Source of the DNA: Holophagales bacterium
GTDB lineage: Bacteria; Acidobacteriota; Thermoanaerobaculia; Multivoradales; Multivoraceae
Length of the DNA: 64,000 nt
Assembly: GCA_009837885.1 (NCBI GenBank)
Contig: VXSP01000012.1
Location: 109,061-173,060 of the forward strand
Direction: 5' to 3'
This document shows, piece after piece, positions 37,351-45,704 of the stretch. A program made the position numbers and the translations under genes. Position 1 is the stretch's first letter. Each line of letters starts with the position of its first letter. A model generated the notes under the pieces. The model did no database searches. It saw only the letters and a program-made list of their open reading frames with translations, and had not been told where the DNA came from.

Positions 37351-38253
37351 ATGAGCAGCTTCCAGCAGGTCGCCGATTTCCGGGACGAGTGCGACTGCCT
37401 CGCCGAGGTCCTGGAGCCCCTGGCGGACGCGGACTTCGAGCGGGCCACCCTGTTCAAGGGGTGGACGCTCCACGACGTCGTCGCGCATCTCCACATCTTC
37501 AACTACGCCGCCGACGCCTCGTACCACGACCAGTCCGCCTTCGACGGCTTCAGGCAGTTCATGGCCGAGCGTCGCGGCCGGCTCAACCTGCGCGAGCTGA
37601 CCGACGAGTGGTTCGAGGGCAAGCGCAACCGCGCCGTCTACGACGTCTGGCGCGAGTACTACCCGCGGATGTGCGACCGGCTGGAGGGGCTCGATCCGAG
37701 GAAGCGCGTGGAGTGGTTCGGCCCGCCGATGAGCGTGCGCAGCTCGGTCACCGCCAGGCAGATGGAGACCTGGGCCCACGGCCAGGAGGTCTTCGACGTG
37801 CTCGGACTCGACCGCGACGAGTCGGACAGGATCAGGAACATCGCCTTCCTCGGGTTCAACACCTTCGGCTGGACCTACGCGGTGCGTGGTCTCGAAGTGC
37901 CGGGCGTCGTTCCGGCGCTCGAGCTGACGGCGCCTTCCGGCGAGGTCTGGACCTGGAACGAGCATGAGACGACCAACCGGATCAGCGGCGCCGCGGTCGA
38001 GTTCGCCCAGGTAGTCACCCAGGTTCGCAACATCGCCGATACCTCGCTGGAGGTCGTGGGGGCCGTCGCCACCGAGTGGATGGGGATGGCGCAGTGCTTC
38101 GCCGGCGGGCCGGAAGAGCCGCCCGCGCCGGGCACGCGGCACAAGGCGGGGCTCAAGGGGGTCGCTGGGAAGTTCTCGGACGACTTCTTCGCCGAGGGGA
38201 GACAGCAGCCGAAGATGCAGTACCGGCCGGCCTTGGACGACGCCTTCGACTGA
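37351..38253 (+). CDS. TIGR03084-like DinB/maleylpyruvate-isomerase-fold protein
   Basis: 300 residues. The N-terminal four-helix metal-binding region has GWTLHDVVAHLHIFNYAAD, where LHDVVAHLH supplies His ligands, and later ETWAHGQEVFD adds a third. A C-terminal domain includes VEFAQVVTQVRNIADTSLE, shown here in part. This matches the TIGR03084 family of DinB-fold proteins related to mycothiol-dependent maleylpyruvate isomerases. The substrate is unknown. It starts 95 bp from, and is divergent to, the FAD monooxygenase, which may hint at a shared aromatic pathway. Confidence 0.75.
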   Translation: MSSFQQVADFRDECDCLAEVLEPLADADFERATLFKGWTLHDVVAHLHIFNYAADASYHDQSAFDGFRQFMAERRGRLNLRELTDEWFEGKRNRAVYDVWREYYPRMCDRLEGLDPRKRVEWFGPPMSVRSSVTARQMETWAHGQEVFDVLGLDRDESDRIRNIAFLGFNTFGWTYAVRGLEVPGVVPALELTAPSGEVWTWNEHETTNRISGAAVEFAQVVTQVRNIADTSLEVVGAVATEWMGMAQCFAGGPEEPPAPGTRHKAGLKGVAGKFSDDFFAEGRQQPKMQYRPALDDAFD

Positions 38254-38333
38254 TCTGCATCCCGGCGCGTCAGGGTGCAGCCGGCGGACAATCGCCGCCG
38301 TTCGCGGTAAACTGCGCGGCCTGCCGCTACCGC

Positions 38334-38407
38334 TGGGAGGTCGTCTAACGGTAGGACATGCGGCTCTGGACCGTAGAATCGGGGTTCGAATCCCTGCCTC
38401 CCAGCCA
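38334..38407 (+). tRNA. tRNA-Gln (anticodon CTG)
   Basis: Acceptor TGGGAGG pairs with the 3' CTCCCA. The D arm has AACGGTAGGAC. The anticodon arm has loop CTCTGGA with anticodon CTG, and T loop GGGGTTCGAATCCC. Discriminator G is at 38404 and CCA is encoded at 38405-38407. It reads CAG. No second tRNA adjoins it. Confidence 0.93.
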
Positions 38408-38490
38408 GCCGCGCGAGGCTCGGCTCGGCGTCTGGTAGCGAGCCGCGCTCGGTGCGTGCGTCTTCGGAACCGCCCTCGGAGGGATCGCTA

Positions 38491-38823
38491 ATGCAAGCCA
38501 GGCTTGAAGCTCGGGAAGAACTGGCTTCCCGGGTCGGCGTCCCCATGGGCGCGATTAAGGCATTCTGCGGCCGGTGGCACGTGAAGGAACTCGCCTTGTT
38601 CGGCTCCGTGTTGCGGGACGACTTCGGGCCTGACAGCGACATCGACGTGCTGATCCGTTTCAAGGCCGAGCGTGCGCCCGGGCTCGCGGAAACCGCCGGC
38701 ATGGAGAGGGAGTTGACCGAGCTTCTCGCGCGCAGGGTCGATCTGATCAACCGCGCCGTTGTCGAGGACAGCCGAAACTACATTCGTCGGAAGGCGATCC
38801 TGGAATCGGCGCGGGTGGTCTAG
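38491..38823 (+). CDS. Minimal nucleotidyltransferase (MNT), orphan
   Basis: 110 residues from ATG 38491, preceded by GGAGGG. The motif LFGSVLRDDFGPDSDIDVLI gives the GSxxR...SDxDVL metal/NTP site of the polymerase-beta-like superfamily. The C terminus ends RRVDLINRAVVEDSRNYI, as in antitoxin MNTs. Start 38491 is preferred over an earlier in-frame ATG at 38452 because of this Shine-Dalgarno. No HEPN partner follows: 38824-38941 contains no gene. It may be an orphan antitoxin or act on an unlinked partner. Confidence 0.88.
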   Translation: MQARLEAREELASRVGVPMGAIKAFCGRWHVKELALFGSVLRDDFGPDSDIDVLIRFKAERAPGLAETAGMERELTELLARRVDLINRAVVEDSRNYIRRKAILESARVV

Positions 38824-38941
38824 GCTCTCCCGAAAGGCCGCCTTCGTGCAGCGCAAAGCGACCGTTCGCATCGCTCGCGTGCTGCACGCTCGAATGGACG
38901 TGCCTCGCCGCTACCGCAGGCTCACGTAGTCAAGCGAATCG

Positions 38942-39229
38942 CTACACGCCCTCGACGATCACGACATCCGTGTTGGTCGACTGGCTGAGCTTCTCTCTCA
39001 GGTCGGCGAAGTCGGCCCCTTCCTGCCATCTCCTGGCCTGTTCGACGCTGTCGAACTCGACGATGACGAGACGGTCGGGCTTCCAGTCGCCCCGGATGGC
39101 CTCGGCGGCGCCGCCGCGCACCAGGTAGCGGCCGCCGTGGGCCTCGACGACCGCCGGCACCTGCTCCAGGGCGCGGTTGTAGGCGTCTTCGTCTTTCACT
39201 TGAACACTGATGATCGCGTATCCAGCCAT
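38942..39229 (-). CDS. DUF1330-domain protein
   Basis: 95 residues in the dimeric alpha+beta barrel fold: AGYAIISVQVKDEDAYNRALEQ at the start, shown here in part, then HGGRYLVRGG, VIVEFDSVEQARRW and a C-terminal strand. This matches DUF1330, small cytosolic proteins of unknown enzymatic role. No signal peptide. It is the upstream neighbour of the quinoprotein gene on the same strand, 29 bp away on the other side of a short gap, which may mean cotranscription. Confidence 0.85.
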   Translation of the reverse strand: MAGYAIISVQVKDEDAYNRALEQVPAVVEAHGGRYLVRGGAAEAIRGDWKPDRLVIVEFDSVEQARRWQEGADFADLREKLSQSTNTDVVIVEGV

Positions 39230-39260
39230 TGTTGGGGCCCTCCTGGCCGTAGGTTGAGTG

Positions 39261-41033
39261 TCAGGGTAGCGCGAAAACGAACAGGTTGTTGCCTGAGCTG
39301 GGACGCAGCTCCGGCGTGAGTCCGGACAGAAGGGCCGCCGACCGGTTGCCCGTGCTGGCCGCGACGTACTGGCGTCCGTCGACGGCGTAGGTGATCGGGA
39401 AGCCGGTCACGGGCGAGCCGAGATTGATCTCCCAGAGGCTCTCGCCGGTCTCATCGTCCAGGGCCCGGAACCGGCCGTTGCCGTCGCCGATGAAGACCAG
39501 GCCGCCGCCGGTCACGAACAGGGACATCAGGCCCGCGCGCTGCTCGTAGGTCCAGAGCGACTTGCCGGTCTCGGCGGACACGGCGTGGACGGATCCGCTC
39601 AGGTCGGTGCCGGGCGCGATCTGGTGCTCGGCGTCCAGGGCGTAGATCTGGAGCCGGCCGGAGCGGGTCGCCGTCATCCGGGCGCAGGAGTTGCGCATCG
39701 GCACGTACATCGCGTTCGTCAGCGGACTGTAGGCGCCCGCCTGCCAGTCCTTGCCGCCGATGTACGTGGGGCAGACGTAGGCCTCCTGGCCAAGTTCCCG
39801 GAACACGACTTCCGAGTTCTCGGTGACCGCGCCGGTGGCGCCGTCGATCGTGCTGATCACGTTCTGGCGGATCGTCGGCCGCGCCCAGAGGAACTCGCCG
39901 GTCTCGCGGTCGAGGGTGTACACGACGCCCGTCTTGCCGGGAATCCCGGTCATCACCTTGCGCGTCTCGCCGGGTTCGAGGCGGGGGTTGATCCAGTCGA
40001 CTTCGTCGGCGTCGGGGGCGACGGCGGTATCGACGAGCATGCGCTCGAAGGGATGGTCGAGGTCCCAGTGGTCGTTCAGATGCTGGTAGTGCCAGGCGAT
40101 CTCGCCTGTGTTCGCGTCGAGCGCGAGCGTGGAGTTGTGGTACAGGTGCCTGAGATCCCTGCCGCCGAGCAGGAACTTCGGCGCCGGGGACGTCACCGAG
40201 GTGCCGATGTAGATCAGCTCCAGCCCGGGGTCGTAGCTCGGCACCATCCAGGTACCGACGTGGGTGCGGTCCTCGAACGGCGTGTCGCCCCAGGTCTCGT
40301 CGCCCGGCTCGCCGGGAGCGGGAACCGTGCGGCGCCGCCAGAGCTCGGCCCCGGTCTCCGCGTCGTGAGCGACGATGACGCAGGAGCCGGGCCCGCCGCG
40401 GGGCAGGCAGCTTCGGCCCGAGATCACCTTGCCGTCGGCGATGATCGGGCCGGAGCTGTGCATTGCCGGCTGCGTCTTGTAGTCGAGGATCATCGTCTCC
40501 CAGACCAGCTCGCCCGTCACGGCATCGAGCGCGAAGACGAAGTTGTCGACGCTGGTGTCGATGATCAGGCCGCCGTGGATCGCGATGTTGCGGTTGTTCG
40601 CCGCGAGGCCTCCGACCTGCTGGAGGATGTTCTCCGGGTGCTCGCGCCGGTACTCCCAGATGAGGTCACCGGACACCGCGTCGATGGCCTGGATGACGTC
40701 GATGGGGTTCGGCATGTACATCACGCCGTCGTAGGCGAGCGGCGTCCCCTGCTGGCGGCCTTCGCTGAGGCCGCGGGCCCAGACGAGCCGCAGCTTGCCG
40801 ACGTTCTCGGGCGTGACCTGGTCCAGCGGGCTGTAGCCCCAGCCGTCGAGCGTCCGGCGCCACATCAGCCAGTCGTCGTCGCTCGGGTTCTGGAGCATGG
40901 CGTCCGTGACCGGGACGATGTCGCCGCGTTCCGGTTCGGGCGCCGATTGTGCTTCGGCGACCCGAACGCTCGGGGCAGCTACGAGAATGGCGGCGAGGAA
41001 CGCCAGCCGGCGGAAGAGATCGCGCTGAGTCAC
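39261..41033 (-). CDS. Secreted PQQ-dependent (quinoprotein) dehydrogenase-like beta-propeller protein
   Basis: 590 residues with a signal peptide (LAFLAAILVAAPSVRVAEAQ). It has repeated beta-propeller motifs of the quinoprotein alcohol dehydrogenase type, including DWLMWRRTLDGWGYSPL near the start and several G-x-x-x-W blade ends (GDLIWEYR, GELVWETM, GAELWRRR, GEIAWHYQ, GESLWEINL). The usual adjacent Cys-Cys is replaced by SCLPRGGPGSC. There is no CxxCH, so it needs an external electron acceptor. Likely a periplasmic alcohol or aldehyde dehydrogenase; substrate unknown. Confidence 0.88.
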   Translation of the reverse strand: MTQRDLFRRLAFLAAILVAAPSVRVAEAQSAPEPERGDIVPVTDAMLQNPSDDDWLMWRRTLDGWGYSPLDQVTPENVGKLRLVWARGLSEGRQQGTPLAYDGVMYMPNPIDVIQAIDAVSGDLIWEYRREHPENILQQVGGLAANNRNIAIHGGLIIDTSVDNFVFALDAVTGELVWETMILDYKTQPAMHSSGPIIADGKVISGRSCLPRGGPGSCVIVAHDAETGAELWRRRTVPAPGEPGDETWGDTPFEDRTHVGTWMVPSYDPGLELIYIGTSVTSPAPKFLLGGRDLRHLYHNSTLALDANTGEIAWHYQHLNDHWDLDHPFERMLVDTAVAPDADEVDWINPRLEPGETRKVMTGIPGKTGVVYTLDRETGEFLWARPTIRQNVISTIDGATGAVTENSEVVFRELGQEAYVCPTYIGGKDWQAGAYSPLTNAMYVPMRNSCARMTATRSGRLQIYALDAEHQIAPGTDLSGSVHAVSAETGKSLWTYEQRAGLMSLFVTGGGLVFIGDGNGRFRALDDETGESLWEINLGSPVTGFPITYAVDGRQYVAASTGNRSAALLSGLTPELRPSSGNNLFVFALP

Positions 41034-41062
41034 AGAAGCAGGGACTCTAGCGGAGTTGGGCG

Positions 41063-42199
41063 CTAGCGAGGTGCCGAGAGCCGGACTTCCGCCTCGGTCT
41101 CCTCTTCGCCGCGGAGCAGGCTTACCGTGACCGTGTCGCCAGGCTGCTGCCGCTCGAGCACCGCGCGGATGTCGGGGACCGACCGGACCGGTTCGCCCTC
41201 GATCGCGGTGATGACGTCGCCGAGCAGGATGTTCCCGCGCCCGGTCTGGCGCACGCCGCGCAGCCCGGCGCGGTCAGCGCCCGAGTTTCGGGCAACCTCC
41301 CAGACGACTACGCCGTTGACGGCCGGCCGGACGCGTGTGCCTTCGACGAGGGTGACTCCCAGTTGCGGACGGTTGACCCTGCCGTGGGCGATCAGCTCCG
41401 GTACCACCCAGTTCACCGTGTCGACCGGAATCGCGAAGCCGATGCCGGCCCAGGCGCCGCCGGACGAGACGATCTGCGTGTTCACGCCGATCAGCCGGCC
41501 GCTCGAGTCGAGCAGCGGACCGCCGGAGTTGCCCGGGTTGATCGCGGCATCGGTCTGGATGACGCCTTCCAGCTCGCGTCCGCTGATCGACTGCACTTCA
41601 CGGTCGAGGGCGCTGATCACGCCGGTGGTCAGGGTGTAGTCGAGCCCGAAGGGGTTGCCGATCGCAAGCACCGACTGGCCGACCTGGAGGTCGGCCGAAG
41701 ACCCGACGGGGATCGGCCGCAGCTTCTCCGGGGGTGCTTCGATCCGGAGCACGGCGAGGTCCATGTCCGGGTCGCTGCCTACCGGAGAGGCCGGCCAGGT
41801 GCTCTGGTCGTAGAGCGTGACCTCGGCGGCCTGGGCGTTCCGAATCACGTGGAAGTTGGTGACGATGTGGCCCTTGTCGTCCCACAGGAAGCCGCTGCCG
41901 GTACCGTCCTGAACGCGGTCGAAGCGACGTCCGAGAAAGCTGACCCGCTGCTCGCTCTGTGTCGTGATGTAGACGACCGACGGCTGCGTCTCGCGGAACA
42001 GGTTGACCGTTGCGCGCTCTTCTGGGAGTAGCCCGGAACTCGGCGTCACCGGCCGGGGTTCGCCCTGGCCCTCCGCCTGGAGCACGTTGCCCTGCCACCG
42101 CGAGCCCAGCAGGAAGGCAAGCCCGGCGAGCACGAGCAGACCCGCCGTGGCGGCGATCCGCGGCCGTTCGGTTGGGCCGTTGATAGGTGCGCGGGGCAT
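41063..42199 (-). CDS. S1C (DegP/HhoA-type) serine protease with one PDZ domain
   Basis: 378 residues. An N-terminal membrane segment (AATAGLLVLAGLAFLLG) anchors or exports it. The trypsin-like triad is in IVTNFHVIRNAQ (His), DPDMDLAVLRIEAP (Asp) and AAINPGNSGGPLLDS (Ser). One PDZ domain follows, with SGADRAGLRG and GDVITAIEGEPVRS. This is the plan of DegS/HhoA-type periplasmic proteases, which clear misfolded proteins or trigger envelope stress signalling. Start at ATG 42199. A partial REP-like segment lies 63 bp upstream. Confidence 0.93.
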   Translation of the reverse strand: MPRAPINGPTERPRIAATAGLLVLAGLAFLLGSRWQGNVLQAEGQGEPRPVTPSSGLLPEERATVNLFRETQPSVVYITTQSEQRVSFLGRRFDRVQDGTGSGFLWDDKGHIVTNFHVIRNAQAAEVTLYDQSTWPASPVGSDPDMDLAVLRIEAPPEKLRPIPVGSSADLQVGQSVLAIGNPFGLDYTLTTGVISALDREVQSISGRELEGVIQTDAAINPGNSGGPLLDSSGRLIGVNTQIVSSGGAWAGIGFAIPVDTVNWVVPELIAHGRVNRPQLGVTLVEGTRVRPAVNGVVVWEVARNSGADRAGLRGVRQTGRGNILLGDVITAIEGEPVRSVPDIRAVLERQQPGDTVTVSLLRGEEETEAEVRLSAPR

Positions 42200-42261
42200 C
42201 GGCCAAACCTAACAGGCGGCGAGTGGGGGTTGTTCCGCAGCAGGGCGGAGCCGACCTGACG

Positions 42262-42278
42262 GCCGGCGCACCCGGTGT
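42262..42278. repeat. Partial REP-like repeat (one arm)
   Basis: GCCGGCGCACCCGGTGT matches, with one substitution (G for A), the reverse complement of the left end of the repeat found at 32779, 60269 and 61677. The second hairpin is missing. It lies between two divergent genes (protease and selenoprotein candidate) where it could be a decayed copy. Confidence 0.4.
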
Positions 42279-42304
42279 GGGTCGCTGGGAGCTAGACTGG
42301 CCGC

Positions 42305-43408
42305 ATGATCCTCACAGACAAGACAGTGTCCAGAGCGGAGTTCGAGACCGGTACGGGCTGGGCCCTCAAGCCCGAGGGCGCGTGCAAGGGCTCAGCGTGC
42401 GTGCCCCTCTTCGACCGTGCCCCGGCGTCGTCGAGCCAGGTGGACGCGGTTGCCGTTGCCGAGTCCATCGGTCTCCCCGTCGTTCACGACGAGGAGCAAC
42501 GTGTGTGGGCCGTGGGCCCAGAGTCGATCGGCTCACGAGCCCTGGTGTCGGCCGAGGACGCCGACTTCGAGCTGCCCGATCTGGACGGGAAGCCGTTCCG
42601 GCTCTCGAGCCTGCGCGGGCAGAAGGTCGTCGTCTACGCCTGGGCGCCCTACTGAGGATGCTCGGCCCACCTGCCCGGGTGGCAGGCGTTGCGCGACGAG
42701 CTTCATCCTCAGGGCTTCGAACTGGTCACGGTCGGTCTCGACACGCTGGGGGCTGAAGGCTGCCGCCGGTTCATCGAGGCCGCTGAGCCGAAGCACCCCT
42801 CCCTTGTCGACCGGCATCACCTGCTGGCCCGGCTCTTCGGCGTGATCAACATCCCCAGCTCGGTCTGGATCGACGAGTCGGGCACGATCGTCCGGCCGGC
42901 GGAGGCGGCGCCGGCACCGCCCAGCGACGGGATGCCCAGGCTCGGCTCAGGCTCCGGGATTCCGGGGCGCTTCGGCGAGATGCTGGAGGAGGCGGCGAAG
43001 ATCCCGGTCGACACCGACGCCTACCACCGGGCGCTGCGCGATTGGGTGGAGAAGGGCACGGCGAGTCGATTCGCGCTTTCGCCGGAAGAAGTCGTTGAAC
43101 GGTCGAGGCCGCGCGACGCGGACGTGTCCCTCGGGCACGCCCACTTCGAACTCGCCTCGCACCTGGAGCTCGAGGGTCACCACGAGGCGGCGATCCGCCA
43201 CTTCCGCGAGGCGCACCGCCTGGTCCCCGACAGTTGGTCCTTCCGCCGCCAGGCCTGGTCGCTCGAAGGTGGCGCCGAGGGTTCGTTCGCGCGCTTCTGG
43301 CAGGGCCCGAGCGAAGAGGATCCCGAGGCATGGCCCTACGAAGGCGACTGGCTCAGCGACATTCGCGAGGAGGGCCCGGAGAACTACTCCGAGCGCTTCG
43401 AGCCCTGA
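42305..43408 (+). CDS. Thioredoxin-fold selenoprotein candidate (UGA at codon 117 read as Sec)
   Basis: An ATG at 42305 opens a frame that meets TGA at 42653-42655 and continues in the same frame to 43408, giving 367 residues if the TGA is Sec. The codon falls in WAPY-U-GCSAHLPGW, exactly at the first position of the redox CxxC-like motif of ResA/TlpA-type proteins (WAxxC-G-C); the second Cys is residue 119. Sequence before and after belongs to one thioredoxin fold: DFELPDLDGKPFRLSSLRGQ before, then VTVGLDTLG and NIPSSVWIDESG after. The N-terminal domain has CKGSAC, and the C-terminal region has a TPR-like repeat (HEAAIRHFREAHRLVPD). A short hairpin follows the UGA. Sequence error or a broken gene is the alternative, but both halves look fully conserved. 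Confidence 0.85.
42656..42690 (+). promoter_or_regulatory. Candidate bacterial SECIS hairpin downstream of the in-frame UGA
   Basis: CCACC (42667-42671), loop TGCCCG, GGTGG (42678-42682). The loop starts 17 nt after the UGA and contains a G near its tip, which fits the loose spacing rule for bacterial SECIS elements recognised by SelB. The stem is only 5 bp, so the support is moderate. Such elements act within the coding sequence. Confidence 0.45.
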
Positions 43409-44964
43409 CGTCGTTCGACCCTGAACTCACGGCGGCTCTGGAGCGCCGCCGCCGACAGTGGCGTGATCTCGATGGCACCGCCCGCCTCTGGTCCGGCGAC
43501 GGCTCGTTGTGGACCGACTCGGGCGAGGAGGAGTGGCTCGGCTGGCTTGATGTCGAACGCCTGAGTCGCCTGACGTTCGTCGACGTCGACGGCAGGCGTG
43601 TCGACACGGAGGCCGGGAAGCTCGCCGAGCATCTCGCCGGGCCACCGTTCGAGCGTTGCCTGCTGCTCGGCATGGGCGGCTCGGCGCTGGGCGCGGATCT
43701 GCTGTGGCGGGCGCTGCCGGGGCGGGTCGATGCCGAGTTCATCGTCCTCGACACGACGGACCCTCGCGAGATCGCCAGGGCGCTGGACGGAGTCGATCCG
43801 TCGGCGCTGCGGGTCATCGCGGCGTCGAAGTCGGGCGGCACGCTCGAAACCCGGCTGGCGTTCGAGTTGATGCTCCACCGGTTGGGCGAAGCCGTGCCGC
43901 AGGCCGCCCTGGCGATCACCGACCAGGGTTCGGCGCTGGCGGCACGCGCCCAATCCGCCGGCGTCCCGGTCGTCTTCGGACACCCGGACATCGGCGGCCG
44001 GTACTCCGTGCTCTCCGCGTTCGGCCTGACTCCGGCCGCGGTCGCCGGGATCGATCCGGAGCCGCTGCTGGCGAGCGCCCGCGCGATGGCCGACGCTTGC
44101 CGCGTGGACGGAGAGGAGCAAGCGACGAATCCGGGTGTCGAACTGGGCCTGCTGCTCGCCGCGGCGCACGACTGCGGCCGCGACAAGCTCTACCTGCATG
44201 CGCCGGACGGATCCGCAGAGATCGTCGCCTGGGTCGAGCAACTGATTGCCGAGTCCCTCGGCAAGGGCGACGTGCTGCTGCTGCCGGTCGCGGCGGCGGG
44301 CTTGCCGGCGGACCCTGCGCCTGACCGCCTCGACATCGAACTCGATCCCGCCGACCTCGGCGGCGAGCTCTTCCGCTGGCAGTTCGCCACGGCGGTGGCC
44401 GGCGCACTGCTGGGCGTCAACCCCTTCGACCAGCCGGACGTGGAATCGTCCAAGGTCGTCACGCGGCGTTACGTCGAGCGGATGAAGGCCGGCGATGCTC
44501 AGGTGCCTGTCGGCGTCGTCCGGCTAAGCGAGGTCAGCGAGCTCGGGCTGGCCCAGCTCCTGGGCACCCACCTCGCGACGTTTCCGGACCGCGGCTACGC
44601 TGTCGTCTCGGCCTACCTGGACCGCAGTCACCGCAACCGCGAGCTGCTCGATGCCCTGCGTCGTGGCCTCGCCCAGCGTATCGGCGGCGCGTCCGTGCTC
44701 GGTTTCGGGCCGAGCTTCCTGCACTCGACCGGGCAGGCCCACAAAGGCGGCCCGAATCGCGGTCTGTTCCTGCAGCTCACCGCCGATCCGCCGGCTGACG
44801 ACATCCTGGTGCCGGGCCAGGACCTGACTTTCGGCCAGGTCCAGCTCGCACAGGCATGGGGCGACTGCGAGGTGCTGGTCGAACGGGACCGCCGGATCCT
44901 CGCTGTCCATATCGACGGTGACGTCGAAGCCAGCCTGCGCCGCTTGATCGATGCTGTGGCCTAG
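43405..44964 (+). CDS. pgi: Glucose-6-phosphate isomerase
   Basis: About 519 residues if translation starts at CTG 43405, which overlaps the selenoprotein stop (CTGA). The frame is open upstream to ATG 43330, but that extension is Arg-rich and overlaps the upstream gene, so it looks like shadow. The SIS fold has LLGMGGSALGADLL and IAASKSGGTLETR. The C-terminal half has TGQAHKGGPNRGLFLQL. ATNPGVELGLLLA and GGELFRWQFATAVAG also match phosphosugar isomerases. It interconverts glucose-6-phosphate and fructose-6-phosphate. The related transaldolase-PGI fusion is ruled out by the length. The start needs proteomic proof. Confidence 0.88.
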   Translation: MTSFDPELTAALERRRRQWRDLDGTARLWSGDGSLWTDSGEEEWLGWLDVERLSRLTFVDVDGRRVDTEAGKLAEHLAGPPFERCLLLGMGGSALGADLLWRALPGRVDAEFIVLDTTDPREIARALDGVDPSALRVIAASKSGGTLETRLAFELMLHRLGEAVPQAALAITDQGSALAARAQSAGVPVVFGHPDIGGRYSVLSAFGLTPAAVAGIDPEPLLASARAMADACRVDGEEQATNPGVELGLLLAAAHDCGRDKLYLHAPDGSAEIVAWVEQLIAESLGKGDVLLLPVAAAGLPADPAPDRLDIELDPADLGGELFRWQFATAVAGALLGVNPFDQPDVESSKVVTRRYVERMKAGDAQVPVGVVRLSEVSELGLAQLLGTHLATFPDRGYAVVSAYLDRSHRNRELLDALRRGLAQRIGGASVLGFGPSFLHSTGQAHKGGPNRGLFLQLTADPPADDILVPGQDLTFGQVQLAQAWGDCEVLVERDRRILAVHIDGDVEASLRRLIDAVA

Positions 44965-45000
44965 GAGTCCCCGCCGCTACCGGTGCAACACTCCGATACG

Positions 45001-45025
45001 TGTAGCTTTCGTGTTATTCATGTAG
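45001..45025. promoter_or_regulatory. Direct repeats upstream of vapBC
   Basis: TGTAG occurs at 45001-45005 and again at 45021-45025, 20 bp apart (about two helical turns), immediately before the GTG of the antitoxin gene. The stretch is AT-richer than its neighbours. Autoregulation of vapBC by the antitoxin would place an operator here; these repeats are the only repeated element I can see. Confidence 0.3.
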
Positions 45026-45027
45026 TA

Positions 45028-45282
45028 GTGGCACTCAACATCAGAAACGCGGAAACAGAGCGGCTGGCCGGCGAGTTGGCGCGGCTGACCGGACAGACCA
45101 AGACGCAAGCGGTCACCGAGGCGTTGCGGAACCACCTGGAACGGTGCCGGCGCGAACAGTCCGGCCGGACCCTGGCAGGCGAACTCAGCGAGATCGGACG
45201 CCGGTGCGCGAAGCTGCCAGTGCGCGACCAGCGGTCCGCGGATGAGATCCTCGGGTACGACGAGGACGGCCTTCCTCGCTGA
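45028..45282 (+). CDS. vapB: VapB-family antitoxin (Rv0623-like)
   Basis: 84 residues from GTG 45028: VALNIRNAETERLAGELARLTG followed by TKTQAVTEAL, shown here in parts, the ribbon-helix-helix pattern of PSK/Rv0623-type VapB antitoxins. The C-terminal tail (LPVRDQRSADEILGYDEDGLP) is the toxin-binding, Asp/Glu-rich end. The longer open frame upstream runs into the operator region and is not favoured. It overlaps the toxin start by one base (TGATG), so both are coexpressed. Confidence 0.88.
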   Translation: MALNIRNAETERLAGELARLTGQTKTQAVTEALRNHLERCRREQSGRTLAGELSEIGRRCAKLPVRDQRSADEILGYDEDGLPR

Positions 45283-45671
45283 TGGTCCTCGATACCTCGG
45301 CAATACTCGCGATCCTGCAGGATGAGCCGGAACGTGGCTCCTTCGCCGAGAAGATCGCGGCGGCGGCCGTGTGCCGGATCTCGGCGGCAAGCTTTGTGGA
45401 GGCCTCGATGGTCCTCGAGTCGCGTCACGGAGCGGAAGGTGTTCGACTGCTCGACCTACTGATCGAGTCGGCCGGCGTCGACGTGGTGCCGCTTGATTTG
45501 GCTCAAGCCAGGATCGCGCGTCAGGCCTTTGCCGACTTCGGGAAGGGGCGCCACCCGGCCGGACTCAAATACGGGGACTGCTTCGTCCACGCGCTTGCCC
45601 GCCAGCTCGGCGAACCGCTGCTATGCAAGGGCGAGGACTTCTCGCTGACGGATCTCGCGTTGGTCCCGTAG
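45282..45671 (+). CDS. vapC: VapC-family PIN toxin
   Basis: 129 residues of a PIN-domain RNase: acidic residues Asp4 in MVLDTSAIL, Glu40 in AASFVEASM, and Asp near 98 in KYGDCFVHALA, with LCKGEDFSLTDL at the end supplying the fourth acidic position. VapC toxins cut specific tRNAs or rRNA until bound by VapB. It overlaps vapB and looks intact, with no frameshift. Confidence 0.93.
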   Translation: MVLDTSAILAILQDEPERGSFAEKIAAAAVCRISAASFVEASMVLESRHGAEGVRLLDLLIESAGVDVVPLDLAQARIARQAFADFGKGRHPAGLKYGDCFVHALARQLGEPLLCKGEDFSLTDLALVP

Positions 45672-45704
45672 ATCGAGGAACCGGCGACGCCAGGTTGGCG
45701 GCCC

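Noticed and set aside
42653..42655. Nonsense mutation splitting a thioredoxin gene into two short genes
   Set aside because: No start codon or Shine-Dalgarno begins the second part, and the stop falls exactly on the expected Cys codon.
44983..45027. N-terminal extension of the VapB antitoxin
   Set aside because: The extra residues cover the operator-like TGTAG repeats; the family start is the GTG at 45028.
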